From Candidatus Lokiarchaeota archaeon (lineage in GTDB: Archaea; Asgardarchaeota; Thorarchaeia; Thorarchaeales; Thorarchaeaceae), in the NCBI GenBank assembly GCA_014730275.1, contig WJIL01000038.1:1-64000 (forward strand): a stretch of 64,000 bases of DNA, in the 5' to 3' direction. Shown here piece after piece: positions 1 to 8,355 of the stretch; the first letter of the stretch is position 1, and each line of letters starts with the position of its first letter. The translations under genes and the position numbers were made by a program. The notes below the pieces were generated by a model that searched no databases, was not told the origin of the DNA, and worked only from the letters and a program-made list of their open reading frames with translations.

Positions 1-264
1 AAGACGGAGTGGGAATCGCCCCTTGAAGTGTTTCAAGATGCGTATGAGCACGAAATGAAAGTGACAAAGCGAATTTTCAAAATCGGTGAACTGGCTGATG
101 AGCTAGGTGACCGAAGCGTTGAGCCACTACTGGCTTGGTTCTATGACGAGCAGGTAGAGGAAGAGGAACAGACAGCAAGAATTAGAGATCTTCTCAAGAT
201 GATTGGGGATTCGAAGAATGCTCTCTTCATGCTCGACCAGAAGCTAGGAGCCAGAGAAGACTAG
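1..264 (+). CDS. Ferritin, non-haem type (C-terminal part, 5' end outside window)
   Basis: The reading frame is open from base 1, so only the C-terminal 87 residues are present. Ferritin stores iron as a ferric mineral inside a 24-subunit shell. The fragment matches the last two helices of prokaryotic FtnA-type ferritins: W-E-S-P near its start, an H-E-x-K-V-T helix, then W-F-x-D-E-Q-V-E-E-E, the metal-ligand helix, and the characteristic ending A-L-F-M-L-D. The true start lies upstream of the window; the GTG at 28 is internal. A hairpin terminator follows. Identity is firm; full length and N-terminal iron ligands cannot be checked. Confidence 0.85.
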   Translation, partial: KTEWESPLEVFQDAYEHEMKVTKRIFKIGELADELGDRSVEPLLAWFYDEQVEEEEQTARIRDLLKMIGDSKNALFMLDQKLGARED

Positions 265-296
265 AGATCTGTGGAAGTAATTCTATAGATAGAGAT

Positions 297-328
297 AGGT
301 GCCTTCTTGGCACCTTACACTTTTTTTT
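297..328 (+). terminator. Hairpin plus T-tract after ferritin
   Basis: A perfect 7-bp stem (297-303 with 309-315, loop of five) is followed by eight T residues at 321-328. It lies about 30 bases after the ferritin stop and before nadE, and probably ends the ferritin transcript. Confidence 0.7.
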
Positions 329-412
329 GCGGACACTAGCAACAATGAAAAGGGGGAAGTGTAGCATATCACAAGTCAGAAGTGCAATACGCAGAGAGGT
401 GTAGGTGTTTAG

Positions 413-1207
413 ATGAAGGTTCCAGAGGGTCTATTGATTCCGGATTTGGCCAAAGCTCAGAAGGAAATCACTCAATTCATCAGAGAATACATCAAGCAAG
501 CAAGCTTGGATGGTGCTGTGCTGGGTTTGTCAGGTGGCATTGATTCAGCCCTGACAGCAGCTTTAGCTTGTAAAGCAATAGGTCCTACCTTAGTACAGGC
601 AATAATGATGCCAGTAGATGCAGAGAAGGACCAAGAGAATATCGATGATGCGAAAGCAGTTGCAAGTAACATTGGTTTAAAGCCACGCCTTTTCGAGATT
701 GGACCTGCTGTCGAGTTTTTCAAATCCAAAATGTCTCTAGACAGGCTTGCCAGAGCAAATTTGACGGCAAGATTGCGGATGGTAGCGCTCTATGCAGAAG
801 CAAATCAGAAGAACCTACTCGTCTTAGGAACAGGAAACAAATCTGAAATCATGGCGGGTTACTTCACGAAGTACGGTGACGGGGGAGCAGACATTCTCCC
901 TATAGGTGATTTGTACAAAACAAACGTATTCAATCTTACAGAGTTCATAGATCTCCCTAGTTTCCTTCTTACTAAACCTCCATCCGCCGGCCTATGGCCG
1001 GGGCAAACAGACGAAGATGAACTCGGTGTTACATTCGATGTCTTGGACACTGTGCTATTCATGCTATATGAACAGAAGAAAGACGAACAAGAAATTTTGT
1101 CATATGGTGTCTCTGAAGAGAATCTAAACCGCGTCAAACAACTAGTACGCCAATCAGAACACAAAAGAGCAAGTATACCAGTCAAAAACATCAAAAGAGG
1201 CAAATAG
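413..1207 (+). CDS. nadE: NH3-dependent NAD+ synthetase
   Basis: This enzyme makes NAD+ from deamido-NAD+, ATP and ammonia, the last step of NAD synthesis. At 264 residues it is the short ammonia-dependent type with no glutaminase domain. The ATP-pyrophosphatase P-loop S-G-G-I-D-S lies at residues 40-45, and the G-T-G-N-K-S-E and Y-F-T-K-Y-G-D-G motifs of the family follow near residues 143-160. The ATG at 413 has a purine-rich stretch (gagaggtgtagg) upstream. The next + gene starts 46 bases later, so co-transcription with the aminopeptidase is possible. Confidence 0.95.
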   Translation: MKVPEGLLIPDLAKAQKEITQFIREYIKQASLDGAVLGLSGGIDSALTAALACKAIGPTLVQAIMMPVDAEKDQENIDDAKAVASNIGLKPRLFEIGPAVEFFKSKMSLDRLARANLTARLRMVALYAEANQKNLLVLGTGNKSEIMAGYFTKYGDGGADILPIGDLYKTNVFNLTEFIDLPSFLLTKPPSAGLWPGQTDEDELGVTFDVLDTVLFMLYEQKKDEQEILSYGVSEENLNRVKQLVRQSEHKRASIPVKNIKRGK

Positions 1208-1253
1208 TGGTACAGCTATTTGTTGAACTGCGAGCAGCTGGAAGGTTAAGTCA

Positions 1254-3248
1254 ATGCTACCGAAGGAAGTTGTCAGAAACGTAAGAGAAACCGTTTCCGG
1301 TTTTAGCGCGAAAGATTTTGTTGCTGGAATTTCACAATTTCATCGAATTCAGGCAAGCCCTGGTTTCCATGATGCTGTTGAATATCTAACGAAACAGATA
1401 AACCGTATTTCCGATGCCAAAATCGAAGTCTATGAATATCCCGCGAACGGTAAGGGAAGAATCGGAACATGGGAGACTCCATATGGGTGGTCAGCAGAAT
1501 CAGCCACGTTGGAACTGGTAGAACCTGAGAAGAAAATGCTTGCAGATTTCCAAGCAGAGCCCATCTCTTTAGTTGCACATTCCACATCGGTAGATGACAC
1601 ATTCGAAGTAGTTTTTGTGGGAGAAGGGCTGGAGGACTCTGATTATGAGGGGGAAGATATCGAGGGCAAACTAGTGCTTACGACAAACAAAGCCTCACGT
1701 GTACACAGAATTGCATGTATAGAGAGAAACGCGGCGGGAGTTCTAACCTTCGTTCCGCCTGAAGGCAAGAATGAGATAGCCAGTATGAGAAGGTACGAAG
1801 CCGCATGGCCTGCTCCAGGAGAAGGAGCAAAAACTAAGTTCGGCTTTGCACTCACACAAGCTGACGGGCTGAAGATAAAGAACATGCTCAAAGAGGGTAA
1901 AAAGGTTCAAGTGAAAGCTCATGTTGAGGCTCAGATTGAAGATAGAAACCTAGAGGTAGTTTCAGCTCTGTTAGAGGGCGAGGAGCCAAATCAGGAGGTA
2001 TGGCTCATTTCACATCTCTGCCATCCCCATCCTGGAGCCAACGACAATGCTTCCGGAAGTGGAGCACTTCTTGAGGTGTTGAGAACCATCGAACGACTTA
2101 TTGAAACCGGGGATATCAAACAACCAAGCTATTCAATCAGATTCCTTTGGGTGCCGGAATGGCATGGAACTATCAAATTCATCGACGACAAAAAGAAGCT
2201 TCTCAAGAAAGTAAAAGCGGTGATTAACGTAGACATGGTTGGTTCCAATCCATGCAAGTCAGGATCCATCACGAACCTTTTCAGAACGCCATATTCTCTG
2301 CCAACCACCCTGAACAATGTAACACGGTATTGGTTCGAGCAAGAAGCCGGGGTAGATAGAAAGCCAGAACAGGGGGGCACCAAAGCCCCGTTCAAGGTCA
2401 ACTACAGTACCTATTCAGCCGGTAGCGACCACTTCATGTTCACTGATTCTAATGTATCTACCCCTGCAGTGATGATAAATCAGTATCCTGACAAATTCTA
2501 TCACACCAGTACTGATACTGTCGATAAAATTGACCCGGCGCAGATGGCCTTTTTAAGTCGAGCCTTGGTCCTTTCAGCGATTTCCTTAGCCCATCCCAAA
2601 TACGTCTCTAAGGAGACTCTACTTACCCTTTGCAGAAATGAGTGTATAGAGATTATGCAAAGGATTACAAACAGAGGGGTAAATGAGCTTGCAAGATGTC
2701 TTGGTGATCCAGAGGATATCTATCCAAGAATTCTCAGATGGCTTGATTACGCAAAGGCATTGGGTGTAGATACATTAGAGAAAGCAACAGAGGAATGGAA
2801 GCTCATAAGCGAACAAGAGGCAGTAAGAAATGCTCTGAAAGCAAGTCTTGAGATGACCTACACGACCGAGATGATGGTAGCACGGAAAGCATACGAAGGA
2901 GCCTGTGTTGAAATCGGGTTGGAAGCAAAGGATGAAGAACATCTAGATATAGACCTAGAGCAATTCGATGAAGAAATACGAAGAAAAACGGAACATGCTC
3001 TTTATCCCGGGCATATTGCCAGAAATCTTGAAGAGAAACGGGCCAAGTACTACCGTATTCGAGAAGAGGACAAGCAGTTCTACAACAAGATAGACGAGCT
3101 ATTGAACCTCTCTCATGAGTGGGCCAGTCTAAATGAGGTATATGACAGACTCTCTTTCGAGTTTGGTGATTGGGAATCGAAGGAACTATGGTCTCTCATC
3201 AAAGATCTTGAAAAATTGGGCTTGATTGAAATCAGGGATGCAGAATAG
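1254..3248 (+). CDS. M28-like zinc aminopeptidase with C-terminal winged-helix region (DUF4910 type)
   Basis: A protein of 664 residues. The central part carries M28-type motifs: H-P-H-P-G-A-N-D-N-A-S-G (metal His and Asp), P-E-W-H-G-T (catalytic/metal Glu), V-D-M-V-G and a late D-K-F-Y-H-T-S-x-D (metal His). This fits the aminopeptidase-like DUF4910 family, which has an inserted PA-like segment in the N-terminal half and often ends in a winged helix. The last 60 residues here look like such a winged helix. There is no signal peptide, so it is probably cytoplasmic. It is followed 12 bases later by coaD. The natural substrate is unknown. Confidence 0.75.
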   Translation: MLPKEVVRNVRETVSGFSAKDFVAGISQFHRIQASPGFHDAVEYLTKQINRISDAKIEVYEYPANGKGRIGTWETPYGWSAESATLELVEPEKKMLADFQAEPISLVAHSTSVDDTFEVVFVGEGLEDSDYEGEDIEGKLVLTTNKASRVHRIACIERNAAGVLTFVPPEGKNEIASMRRYEAAWPAPGEGAKTKFGFALTQADGLKIKNMLKEGKKVQVKAHVEAQIEDRNLEVVSALLEGEEPNQEVWLISHLCHPHPGANDNASGSGALLEVLRTIERLIETGDIKQPSYSIRFLWVPEWHGTIKFIDDKKKLLKKVKAVINVDMVGSNPCKSGSITNLFRTPYSLPTTLNNVTRYWFEQEAGVDRKPEQGGTKAPFKVNYSTYSAGSDHFMFTDSNVSTPAVMINQYPDKFYHTSTDTVDKIDPAQMAFLSRALVLSAISLAHPKYVSKETLLTLCRNECIEIMQRITNRGVNELARCLGDPEDIYPRILRWLDYAKALGVDTLEKATEEWKLISEQEAVRNALKASLEMTYTTEMMVARKAYEGACVEIGLEAKDEEHLDIDLEQFDEEIRRKTEHALYPGHIARNLEEKRAKYYRIREEDKQFYNKIDELLNLSHEWASLNEVYDRLSFEFGDWESKELWSLIKDLEKLGLIEIRDAE

Positions 3249-3260
3249 GAAGCGAAAAGC

Positions 3261-3737
3261 ATGCCTCCATTCAAGAAAGTGGTCTACGCCGGGACCTTCG
3301 ATAGGCTTCATGAGGGACACAAAAGGCTAATCCGGAAAGCGTTCGAGCTGGGAAATCAAGTTGGAATCGGACTGAGCAGTGACGAAATGGCCACACGAAC
3401 GAGACCCGGGGAGGAGATATTACCCTACGAAGAAAGAAAGAAAGCTTTGTTGGATTTCATTAGACAAGAAGGCGATGAAGAGCGATGCCAAATATTCAAA
3501 ATCAAAACAGTCATCGGAGGGGGCGACAAAATGGAGGATCTGGAAGCATTGCTAGTAAGCGACGAAATCAAGGTAGTTGAGAATGCATTCAGAATCAACA
3601 GAATGCGGATTGAAAACGGGCTCAAGAGATTTGCGATTATCATTATTCCAAGAGTTCTAACTAAGGACAAGAAACCAGTTTCCTCCTCACGAAAACGTCT
3701 AGGTGAAACCTTCGAGGACAAGAAGCTCATCTACTGA
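3261..3737 (+). CDS. coaD: Phosphopantetheine adenylyltransferase, archaeal type
   Basis: It transfers AMP from ATP to 4'-phosphopantetheine to give dephospho-CoA. The 158-residue protein has the nucleotidyltransferase fold. Residues 8-20 read V-Y-A-G-T-F-D-R-L-H-E-G-H, giving the HxGH catalytic signature at 17-20. The C-terminal K-P-V-S-S-S stands where the family has the ISST/S-like motif. The sequence follows the archaeal/eukaryotic type rather than bacterial CoaD. Start ATG is 12 bases after the aminopeptidase stop, and the next gene begins 15 bases after this one ends, so it sits in a likely operon. Confidence 0.92.
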   Translation: MPPFKKVVYAGTFDRLHEGHKRLIRKAFELGNQVGIGLSSDEMATRTRPGEEILPYEERKKALLDFIRQEGDEERCQIFKIKTVIGGGDKMEDLEALLVSDEIKVVENAFRINRMRIENGLKRFAIIIIPRVLTKDKKPVSSSRKRLGETFEDKKLIY

Positions 3738-3752
3738 GAGGAGAGGTTCAGT

Positions 3753-4697
3753 TTGAAAAAGGGCGACTTGCACTCAGCATATGGAGGCGAGGGGTGGTCA
3801 CAAAGGGAGAAAACCCATAGGGAAGAAATCGGTGAAATATGGGCGGAATGTGGCATCAATACTGAGTGTGGAAAGCTGAGAAGTGTTCTGCTTCACAAGC
3901 CAGGAAGAGAATTGAAGGTAGATGAGCCAGAATCATTCCAGATGCTCGATCATATAGATTTGAATCGAGCTCAAGAAGAATATGAGAATCTTATTGATAC
4001 TTATGAGGAACAACAAGTCGAAATACATCTGGTCGAACCAAACTCAGAACCTCCACCAAATCTAATGTTTATGGCAGACCTATTTTTCATGACTCCCGAA
4101 GGGGCAATACTTGGAAGGCCTGCAAGCACTGTTAGGGCCGGAGAGGAACGTATAGTCCAGCAGAAGCTAGCCAATATGGGAATTCCTGTAATTGGAAGCT
4201 TCCGTTCTAGTGGAACCTTCGAAGGAGCTGATGCGGCATGGCTGAATCAGACTACTGTGTTCGTGGCTGATGGTCTTCGAACCAATGTTGACGGTGCTGA
4301 ACAGTTGAAGCGAGCTCTTGAAGACATGGGTTTTGAGGTGATTAGAGTGGGGCTTCCTGTTGGCTCTATGCATCTCATGGGTGTATTGAGATTCCTCAAT
4401 AAGCAGAAGGCAATTGTTTGGCCTGGTCGCACTCCATACCGTGCAGTTCAAGCTTTGCGAAACAGCGGGTATGAGGTGTTGTTTGCACCGGACCTGGAGG
4501 AAGCGAAGAAAGGCTTAGCGCTCAATTTCGTTACACTTCATTCAGACAAGATTCTGATGCCAGGGGGAAATCCTGTAACTCAGGGATTCCTCGAAGATGA
4601 GGGTGTAGAATGTATTACAGTAAGCATACCTGAACTTAGCAAGGCTGCCGGTGGAATCGGTTGCATGTCAGGAATTGTTCAACGGAAAATGGAATGA
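3753..4697 (+). CDS. Arginine deiminase / dimethylargininase-fold amidinohydrolase
   Basis: A 314-residue member of the guanidine-modifying (pentein) superfamily, which hydrolyses arginine, methylarginines or related guanidino compounds through a covalent Cys intermediate. It shows the N-terminal E-C-G-K-L-R-x-V-L-L-H-x-P-G entry motif, an F-M-A-D-L-F-F segment, F-E-G-A-D-A, the catalytic His region G-S-M-H-L-M-G and the C-terminal nucleophile G-G-I-G-C-M-S-G. The start is a TTG preceded by gagaggag; no good ATG lies upstream of the first conserved motif. It may lie in one operon with coaD. The substrate (arginine versus dimethylarginine or other) cannot be decided from sequence. Confidence 0.8.
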   Translation: MKKGDLHSAYGGEGWSQREKTHREEIGEIWAECGINTECGKLRSVLLHKPGRELKVDEPESFQMLDHIDLNRAQEEYENLIDTYEEQQVEIHLVEPNSEPPPNLMFMADLFFMTPEGAILGRPASTVRAGEERIVQQKLANMGIPVIGSFRSSGTFEGADAAWLNQTTVFVADGLRTNVDGAEQLKRALEDMGFEVIRVGLPVGSMHLMGVLRFLNKQKAIVWPGRTPYRAVQALRNSGYEVLFAPDLEEAKKGLALNFVTLHSDKILMPGGNPVTQGFLEDEGVECITVSIPELSKAAGGIGCMSGIVQRKME

Positions 4698-4926
4698 AGA
4701 GCGGAGGAAAAACCGTCATCTTTGAGAAATTCCTTGAGATATCGTTGGGGGTTCAGGGAAGAACCGATTGACGATTTCCTCCATTACGGTTCATTGAATC
4801 GACGAGATAAATACTGTTGTATCACCTGCGAAATGCTTGGTTTCGATTTCCACTTCCGATTATCTTGCGATATCTCTAGGGTTAATAGACCGGGAAAGAA
4901 TCGGTAATGAATCTCATACGTGATTC

Positions 4927-6066
4927 ATGGTGAGAAAAATCGAACGAAGTCTTGTAATTCTGTGCAGCATCATCATCGGTCTTGGCTTTGTCATTCCATG
5001 GATGTCTCTCAATATGTTCTATTATCCTTCTGGGAGGAACCAAGTCGAGGAAAAGACATTGGCCAATACACCTTTCGCAGATGTTGCCTCAAACGAATCC
5101 AAGGTTATTGTTGAGGGCCAACTCGCCAGAGTGCCTGGAAATCCTTCATTATATCAAACGGAACATAACCTTGGACTACCAGAGGAAGCCATAACTCAAG
5201 AATCTGCCATCAACAAATCCGTGGAGTTTCTGAAACAGACAAGGCCAGGAATTCTTAATTGGTCGCTACAATCTACCGCTGAAGAAACCACTTCATTTCG
5301 ATTCACTTTCGTTCAGAAAGATTTCAGGGCATTCGTAGTTGTCAATAGATTTACCGGCAGAATCACAGACTATGAATGTAGATATCTGCAGATATTTGAT
5401 CCGGTCAGGTTGTCGAAGGAGGAAGGTGAACAAATCGTATTGGATTTCCTGAAGAAGCAGCGCTATTACCTTCCACCAAATGCGAGGTACACGGGAGATA
5501 TAGGGTACGACTGTGGGAGATACAAGCGCTTCATATTCCAGCAATACTTGGGCTCGATGAGAATAGAAAGCAGCAGAATCGTTATTGCAGTTTCTTCATT
5601 CTCGAAAAGAATCTCTGATTTCGAATACCACTGGTTTGAAACTAAGAAGGTTTCAATGTCTGGGATTCGTGACAAGAACTCAGTCATGGCTTCTACTGCC
5701 CTTTACTTCATTGGAGAGCCAGATACTCTATCAGAAGGGCAACTTGATTCAATCCATTTCACAAGTGCAGAACTCGCATTAGCAGAAGTAGAACGAAAAG
5801 ACAACGGGACAATCTATCGACTTACGTGGTTTCTTGGACTGTCTGTAGACACAGATAACAACAACGAAGAGATAATCGCATCCGTTGATGCCCTTTCATC
5901 CGATGTCTATGCTCTCAGAAGTAGTCGCAGGGGAGGTATTACCATCAATGAACATCTCACGCCGCTTTCAACAGTATTCCTTGTTGGTTCGGCATCGTTG
6001 GTTGGTCTCTTATCTGCTTCCCTCATCATTGTACTTCTGTTGTCTAGTGAACGAAGAAGGTCCTGA
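4927..6066 (+). CDS. Membrane-anchored exported protein with PepSY-like repeats
   Basis: A protein of 379 residues with a hydrophobic N-terminal segment (about 8-28) and a second one near the C-terminus (about 352-374) followed by a short basic tail. The bulk should therefore lie outside the cell between two anchors. The middle has repeated alpha/beta units in which a helix is followed by strands ending in phrases like V-N-R-F-T-G-R-I-T-D-Y-E and S-S-F-S-K-R-I-S-D-F-E, typical of PepSY/YcdB-like modules. No catalytic residues are recognised. About 230 bases with no convincing gene precede it. Confidence 0.55.
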   Translation: MVRKIERSLVILCSIIIGLGFVIPWMSLNMFYYPSGRNQVEEKTLANTPFADVASNESKVIVEGQLARVPGNPSLYQTEHNLGLPEEAITQESAINKSVEFLKQTRPGILNWSLQSTAEETTSFRFTFVQKDFRAFVVVNRFTGRITDYECRYLQIFDPVRLSKEEGEQIVLDFLKKQRYYLPPNARYTGDIGYDCGRYKRFIFQQYLGSMRIESSRIVIAVSSFSKRISDFEYHWFETKKVSMSGIRDKNSVMASTALYFIGEPDTLSEGQLDSIHFTSAELALAEVERKDNGTIYRLTWFLGLSVDTDNNNEEIIASVDALSSDVYALRSSRRGGITINEHLTPLSTVFLVGSASLVGLLSASLIIVLLLSSERRRS

Positions 6067-6210
6067 AGGACTAACCTAGCATAAACTGGCCAACTTAGTT
6101 TCGAAAAGGGCAATATAAACTCCTAACCAATCACAGCAAAAGCTCATTGCGCAATGCTCGTTTTCCACAAACAAGACCCTACAATACATCCACATCGAAG
6201 TTAGCGGAAC

Positions 6211-6218
6211 AAGATAAA
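6211..6218 (+). promoter_or_regulatory. Candidate TATA box for the micro-ORF unit
   Basis: The box aagataaa lies about 60 bases before the micro-ORF ATG. A start about 25 bases downstream would give a short leader containing the SD. An alternative box (aatataaa, 6112-6119, after purine-rich gaaaaggg) would give a leader of about 130 bases. Confidence 0.3.
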
Positions 6219-6270
6219 CCTCGCACGATATGATATCATGAAAGTATCTCCTAAATGGAGGTGAGTGTTC

Positions 6271-6306
6271 ATGGTTCCAGAATGGCCAATAAATCCACCA
6301 TGGTAA
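6271..6306 (+). CDS. Candidate 11-residue micropeptide MVPEWPINPPW
   Basis: The ORF has an ATG, eleven codons and TAA. It is preceded by ggaggtga (6257-6264) at good spacing and followed 25 bases later by a terminator hairpin. The predicted peptide is rich in proline and tryptophan. An even shorter frame (ATG 6238, eight codons, TGA 6262-6264) ends inside the SD of this one. Whether the peptide is made, or the unit acts as RNA, cannot be told from sequence; no family is recognised. Confidence 0.35.
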   Translation: MVPEWPINPPW

Positions 6307-6331
6307 GCGAATAGTAACACAAACGAATCAC

Positions 6332-6362
6332 GGGGTCATTAGTTTGGCCCCATCTTTTTCTT
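6332..6362 (+). terminator. Terminator hairpin after the micro-ORF
   Basis: ggggtca (6332-6338) pairs with tggcccc (6345-6351), six Watson-Crick pairs plus one U-G, with a six-base loop. It is followed by a T-rich run (atctttttctt). No + strand gene other than the micro-ORF precedes it closely. Confidence 0.6.
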
Positions 6363-6478
6363 AGAACATTTATCTGTATCAGTACTAGGGGGATAAACAG
6401 AACTAAGCTGGGCGGTAACGCACCTTCAACCAGATCTATCACTAAATTCCTAGAAAGAACCCCGAAGCGAGTTTTATG

Positions 6479-7159
6479 CTACATATAGTCTATGTCAGAT
6501 GATTCGGGAAGGTGAGCTTGGGTATTTCCGAACCATGGATTAGTCAAAGCGAGTGTTGCAACAAGGATTGCACCAACATTCAACACATCTGAAATGAAGC
6601 CAGCACCAATATCTAACAAAGGAATTCTGAAGAGCTGGCTAACCAGAGATAGTAGTAATGACAAAAGAAGCAGGTCACTTCGAACCTCTTTCAACCTCCC
6701 AGTTCTCCAGGTAATGAAAAAGGTAGCAATGAGGCCGAACATCAAGACAAGCAGAATCGGCATATGTAGTAGCATAATCATGTTCTGTGATGGAGCAAAC
6801 AAGCTTATCGCAATCCAATACGCCACTAGAACAGCCATGATTTTGAGATGATGTTCTTTATATTTTGACAGCCAAATATTCAGTAAAGCACCAAGCAAAG
6901 GAAAAGTGGTGATACAAATCACGAGGGAACGGATTCGAAATACCGTCATTGTGGAAGGTATAACACCACCAAGGGTAAGCCCTTGAATCAGGCTGTTCAA
7001 AGATTGGCCGATAAACGTGAAACCAAACATGAGCGGTAGGTCGGTATACAGTCTGCCAGGCTGGTCATGCCATACCTTGAATAGATAGGTAGAAAGAAGG
7101 ATAGAAACTATGGCTGCGATAATACTAGAAAGTGAGACTAAATCGAAAGGGATTTGCAT
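6479..7159 (-). CDS. Polytopic membrane protein of unknown function
   Basis: Hydropathy suggests about seven membrane helices through the whole length with short polar loops and a short polar tail. I recognise no family. The start chosen is the ATG at 7159 (226 residues, M-Q-I-P-F-D); the frame also allows a TTG at 7192 that would add 11 residues. The general look (even helix spacing, short loops) resembles small sensor-type membrane domains, but nothing specific supports that. Confidence 0.55.
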   Translation of the reverse strand: MQIPFDLVSLSSIIAAIVSILLSTYLFKVWHDQPGRLYTDLPLMFGFTFIGQSLNSLIQGLTLGGVIPSTMTVFRIRSLVICITTFPLLGALLNIWLSKYKEHHLKIMAVLVAYWIAISLFAPSQNMIMLLHMPILLVLMFGLIATFFITWRTGRLKEVRSDLLLLSLLLSLVSQLFRIPLLDIGAGFISDVLNVGAILVATLALTNPWFGNTQAHLPESSDIDYM

Positions 7160-7331
7160 TCGGTAGGACACCACCAAGCTATCTTCAATCAAGATATCTG
7201 GACTGTAACTTATAAGCTCGTAAGGGTACCAAGAAACAGAATTTCAGAAATATCGAATTCCCGATTCACTAGTTACATTATTTGCGTTTTCACTTGTGCT
7301 CAATCGGACTAGAGAAAGGACAGTCAGATTC

Positions 7332-8234
7332 CTAAGCCAAATGATCCAGTAGTTTGCTCTTCACCATTTCAATATCAAAGGTCTTGACCATAAGAAAAAG
7401 AAGAGCGAAGATTATGCCAAACAGCAGGAAAGTAATTATCATTAGATTCGGATCTGCAAAGGAAAAATCCGGACCTTGGGCAGTAGGTTCAGGTCCCAGT
7501 TTGAATCCCTCATTGACAAAATTAAGCATTGTATGTGCAGAAATGGTACCCAACAAGGTTTTCTCTTTGGAAAAGCTGTGATAATAGAGTCCGAAGAAAG
7601 CACCAATAACAGCGGAAAAGGCAACCATCTTGACAATTTCAGTAATCAAAGTGGTGCCTTCAAGGCCATTCGCAAATGGCCAACAAGCATGCCATACACC
7701 AAAAATCAGTGAGGAAAGCAGAATTGCTCTACCTGGAGATAGGAATCTCATCAGTGAATTCTGTAGCAATCCTCTAAAGAGAACCTCCTCAAAAATGGCA
7801 TTTATTGCAAAAAATCCGAACATATAGAGGAGCATAACTGGCCCAACAATAGTGAGATTAAGTGGGTATGCAGGATTAAGGAAAACGGCGTATAGTACAA
7901 CACTTAGCATATCTATTCCCAGAACGATAACGAGACCGGTTAAAATGCCAATAGGTACTTGAATCCGCCAGTCACGAGCTGAGAGGCCAAGTACAGAATC
8001 GATTTCGGATTTCCGGAACACCCAGAAGTAACCTAAAATAATGAGTAGTGGTCCAAGCTTTGAGGGCATCACATTGAATTTGCTACCGCCAAGACCAAAC
8101 ACGAAAATATCCGTCAGTCTCCAGACTGTACCGATACTCAGCATCAACATAGCAACATGGGGAAGAGCAAGTTTAGAATGGGTAGTCGGTGTTCCTTCAC
8201 TGACGTGAGGATTCTTAATGGGATTCGACTTCAT
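7332..8234 (-). CDS. CPBP family intramembrane protease (Abi/Rce1-like)
   Basis: A 300-residue membrane protein with about eight helices. The CPBP signature is present: F-E-E-V-L-F-R-G-L-L (motif 1, EExxxR), a second motif with W-H-A-C-W around the conserved His, and S-A-H-T-M-L-N-F (motif with His and Asn). These residues form the glutamate-dependent active site in Rce1-type enzymes. ATG start at 8234. It is the first of two CPBP proteins in the window (the other is at about 28 kb). The target is unknown. Confidence 0.82.
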   Translation of the reverse strand: MKSNPIKNPHVSEGTPTTHSKLALPHVAMLMLSIGTVWRLTDIFVFGLGGSKFNVMPSKLGPLLIILGYFWVFRKSEIDSVLGLSARDWRIQVPIGILTGLVIVLGIDMLSVVLYAVFLNPAYPLNLTIVGPVMLLYMFGFFAINAIFEEVLFRGLLQNSLMRFLSPGRAILLSSLIFGVWHACWPFANGLEGTTLITEIVKMVAFSAVIGAFFGLYYHSFSKEKTLLGTISAHTMLNFVNEGFKLGPEPTAQGPDFSFADPNLMIITFLLFGIIFALLFLMVKTFDIEMVKSKLLDHLA

Positions 8235-8355
8235 GATTTCAGCAACCTAATTTCTATACAGTCTAACGTTGTTGAGATGCAATATAAGCCGCTACAAATC
8301 AGGAATCGTTCTTTTTTCCAACATTGTTACTAGGAACAAGTCCCGTCACATGTAT

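Larger units (their letters stand above)
6067..6478. other. Intergenic stretch with a compact micro-ORF transcription unit
   Basis: No long reading frame is found here. The stretch holds AT-rich promoter-like boxes at 6112-6119 and 6211-6218 (+), a strong SD at 6257-6264, an 11-codon ORF at 6271-6306 and a hairpin with T-tract at 6332-6362. The remainder up to the minus-strand membrane gene shows nothing I recognise. Confidence 0.5.

Noticed and set aside
4722-4907. A 61-codon frame before the PepSY-like gene
   Set aside because: It starts with TTG at poor SD spacing, has no recognisable domain and fills a region that looks like a promoter/leader.
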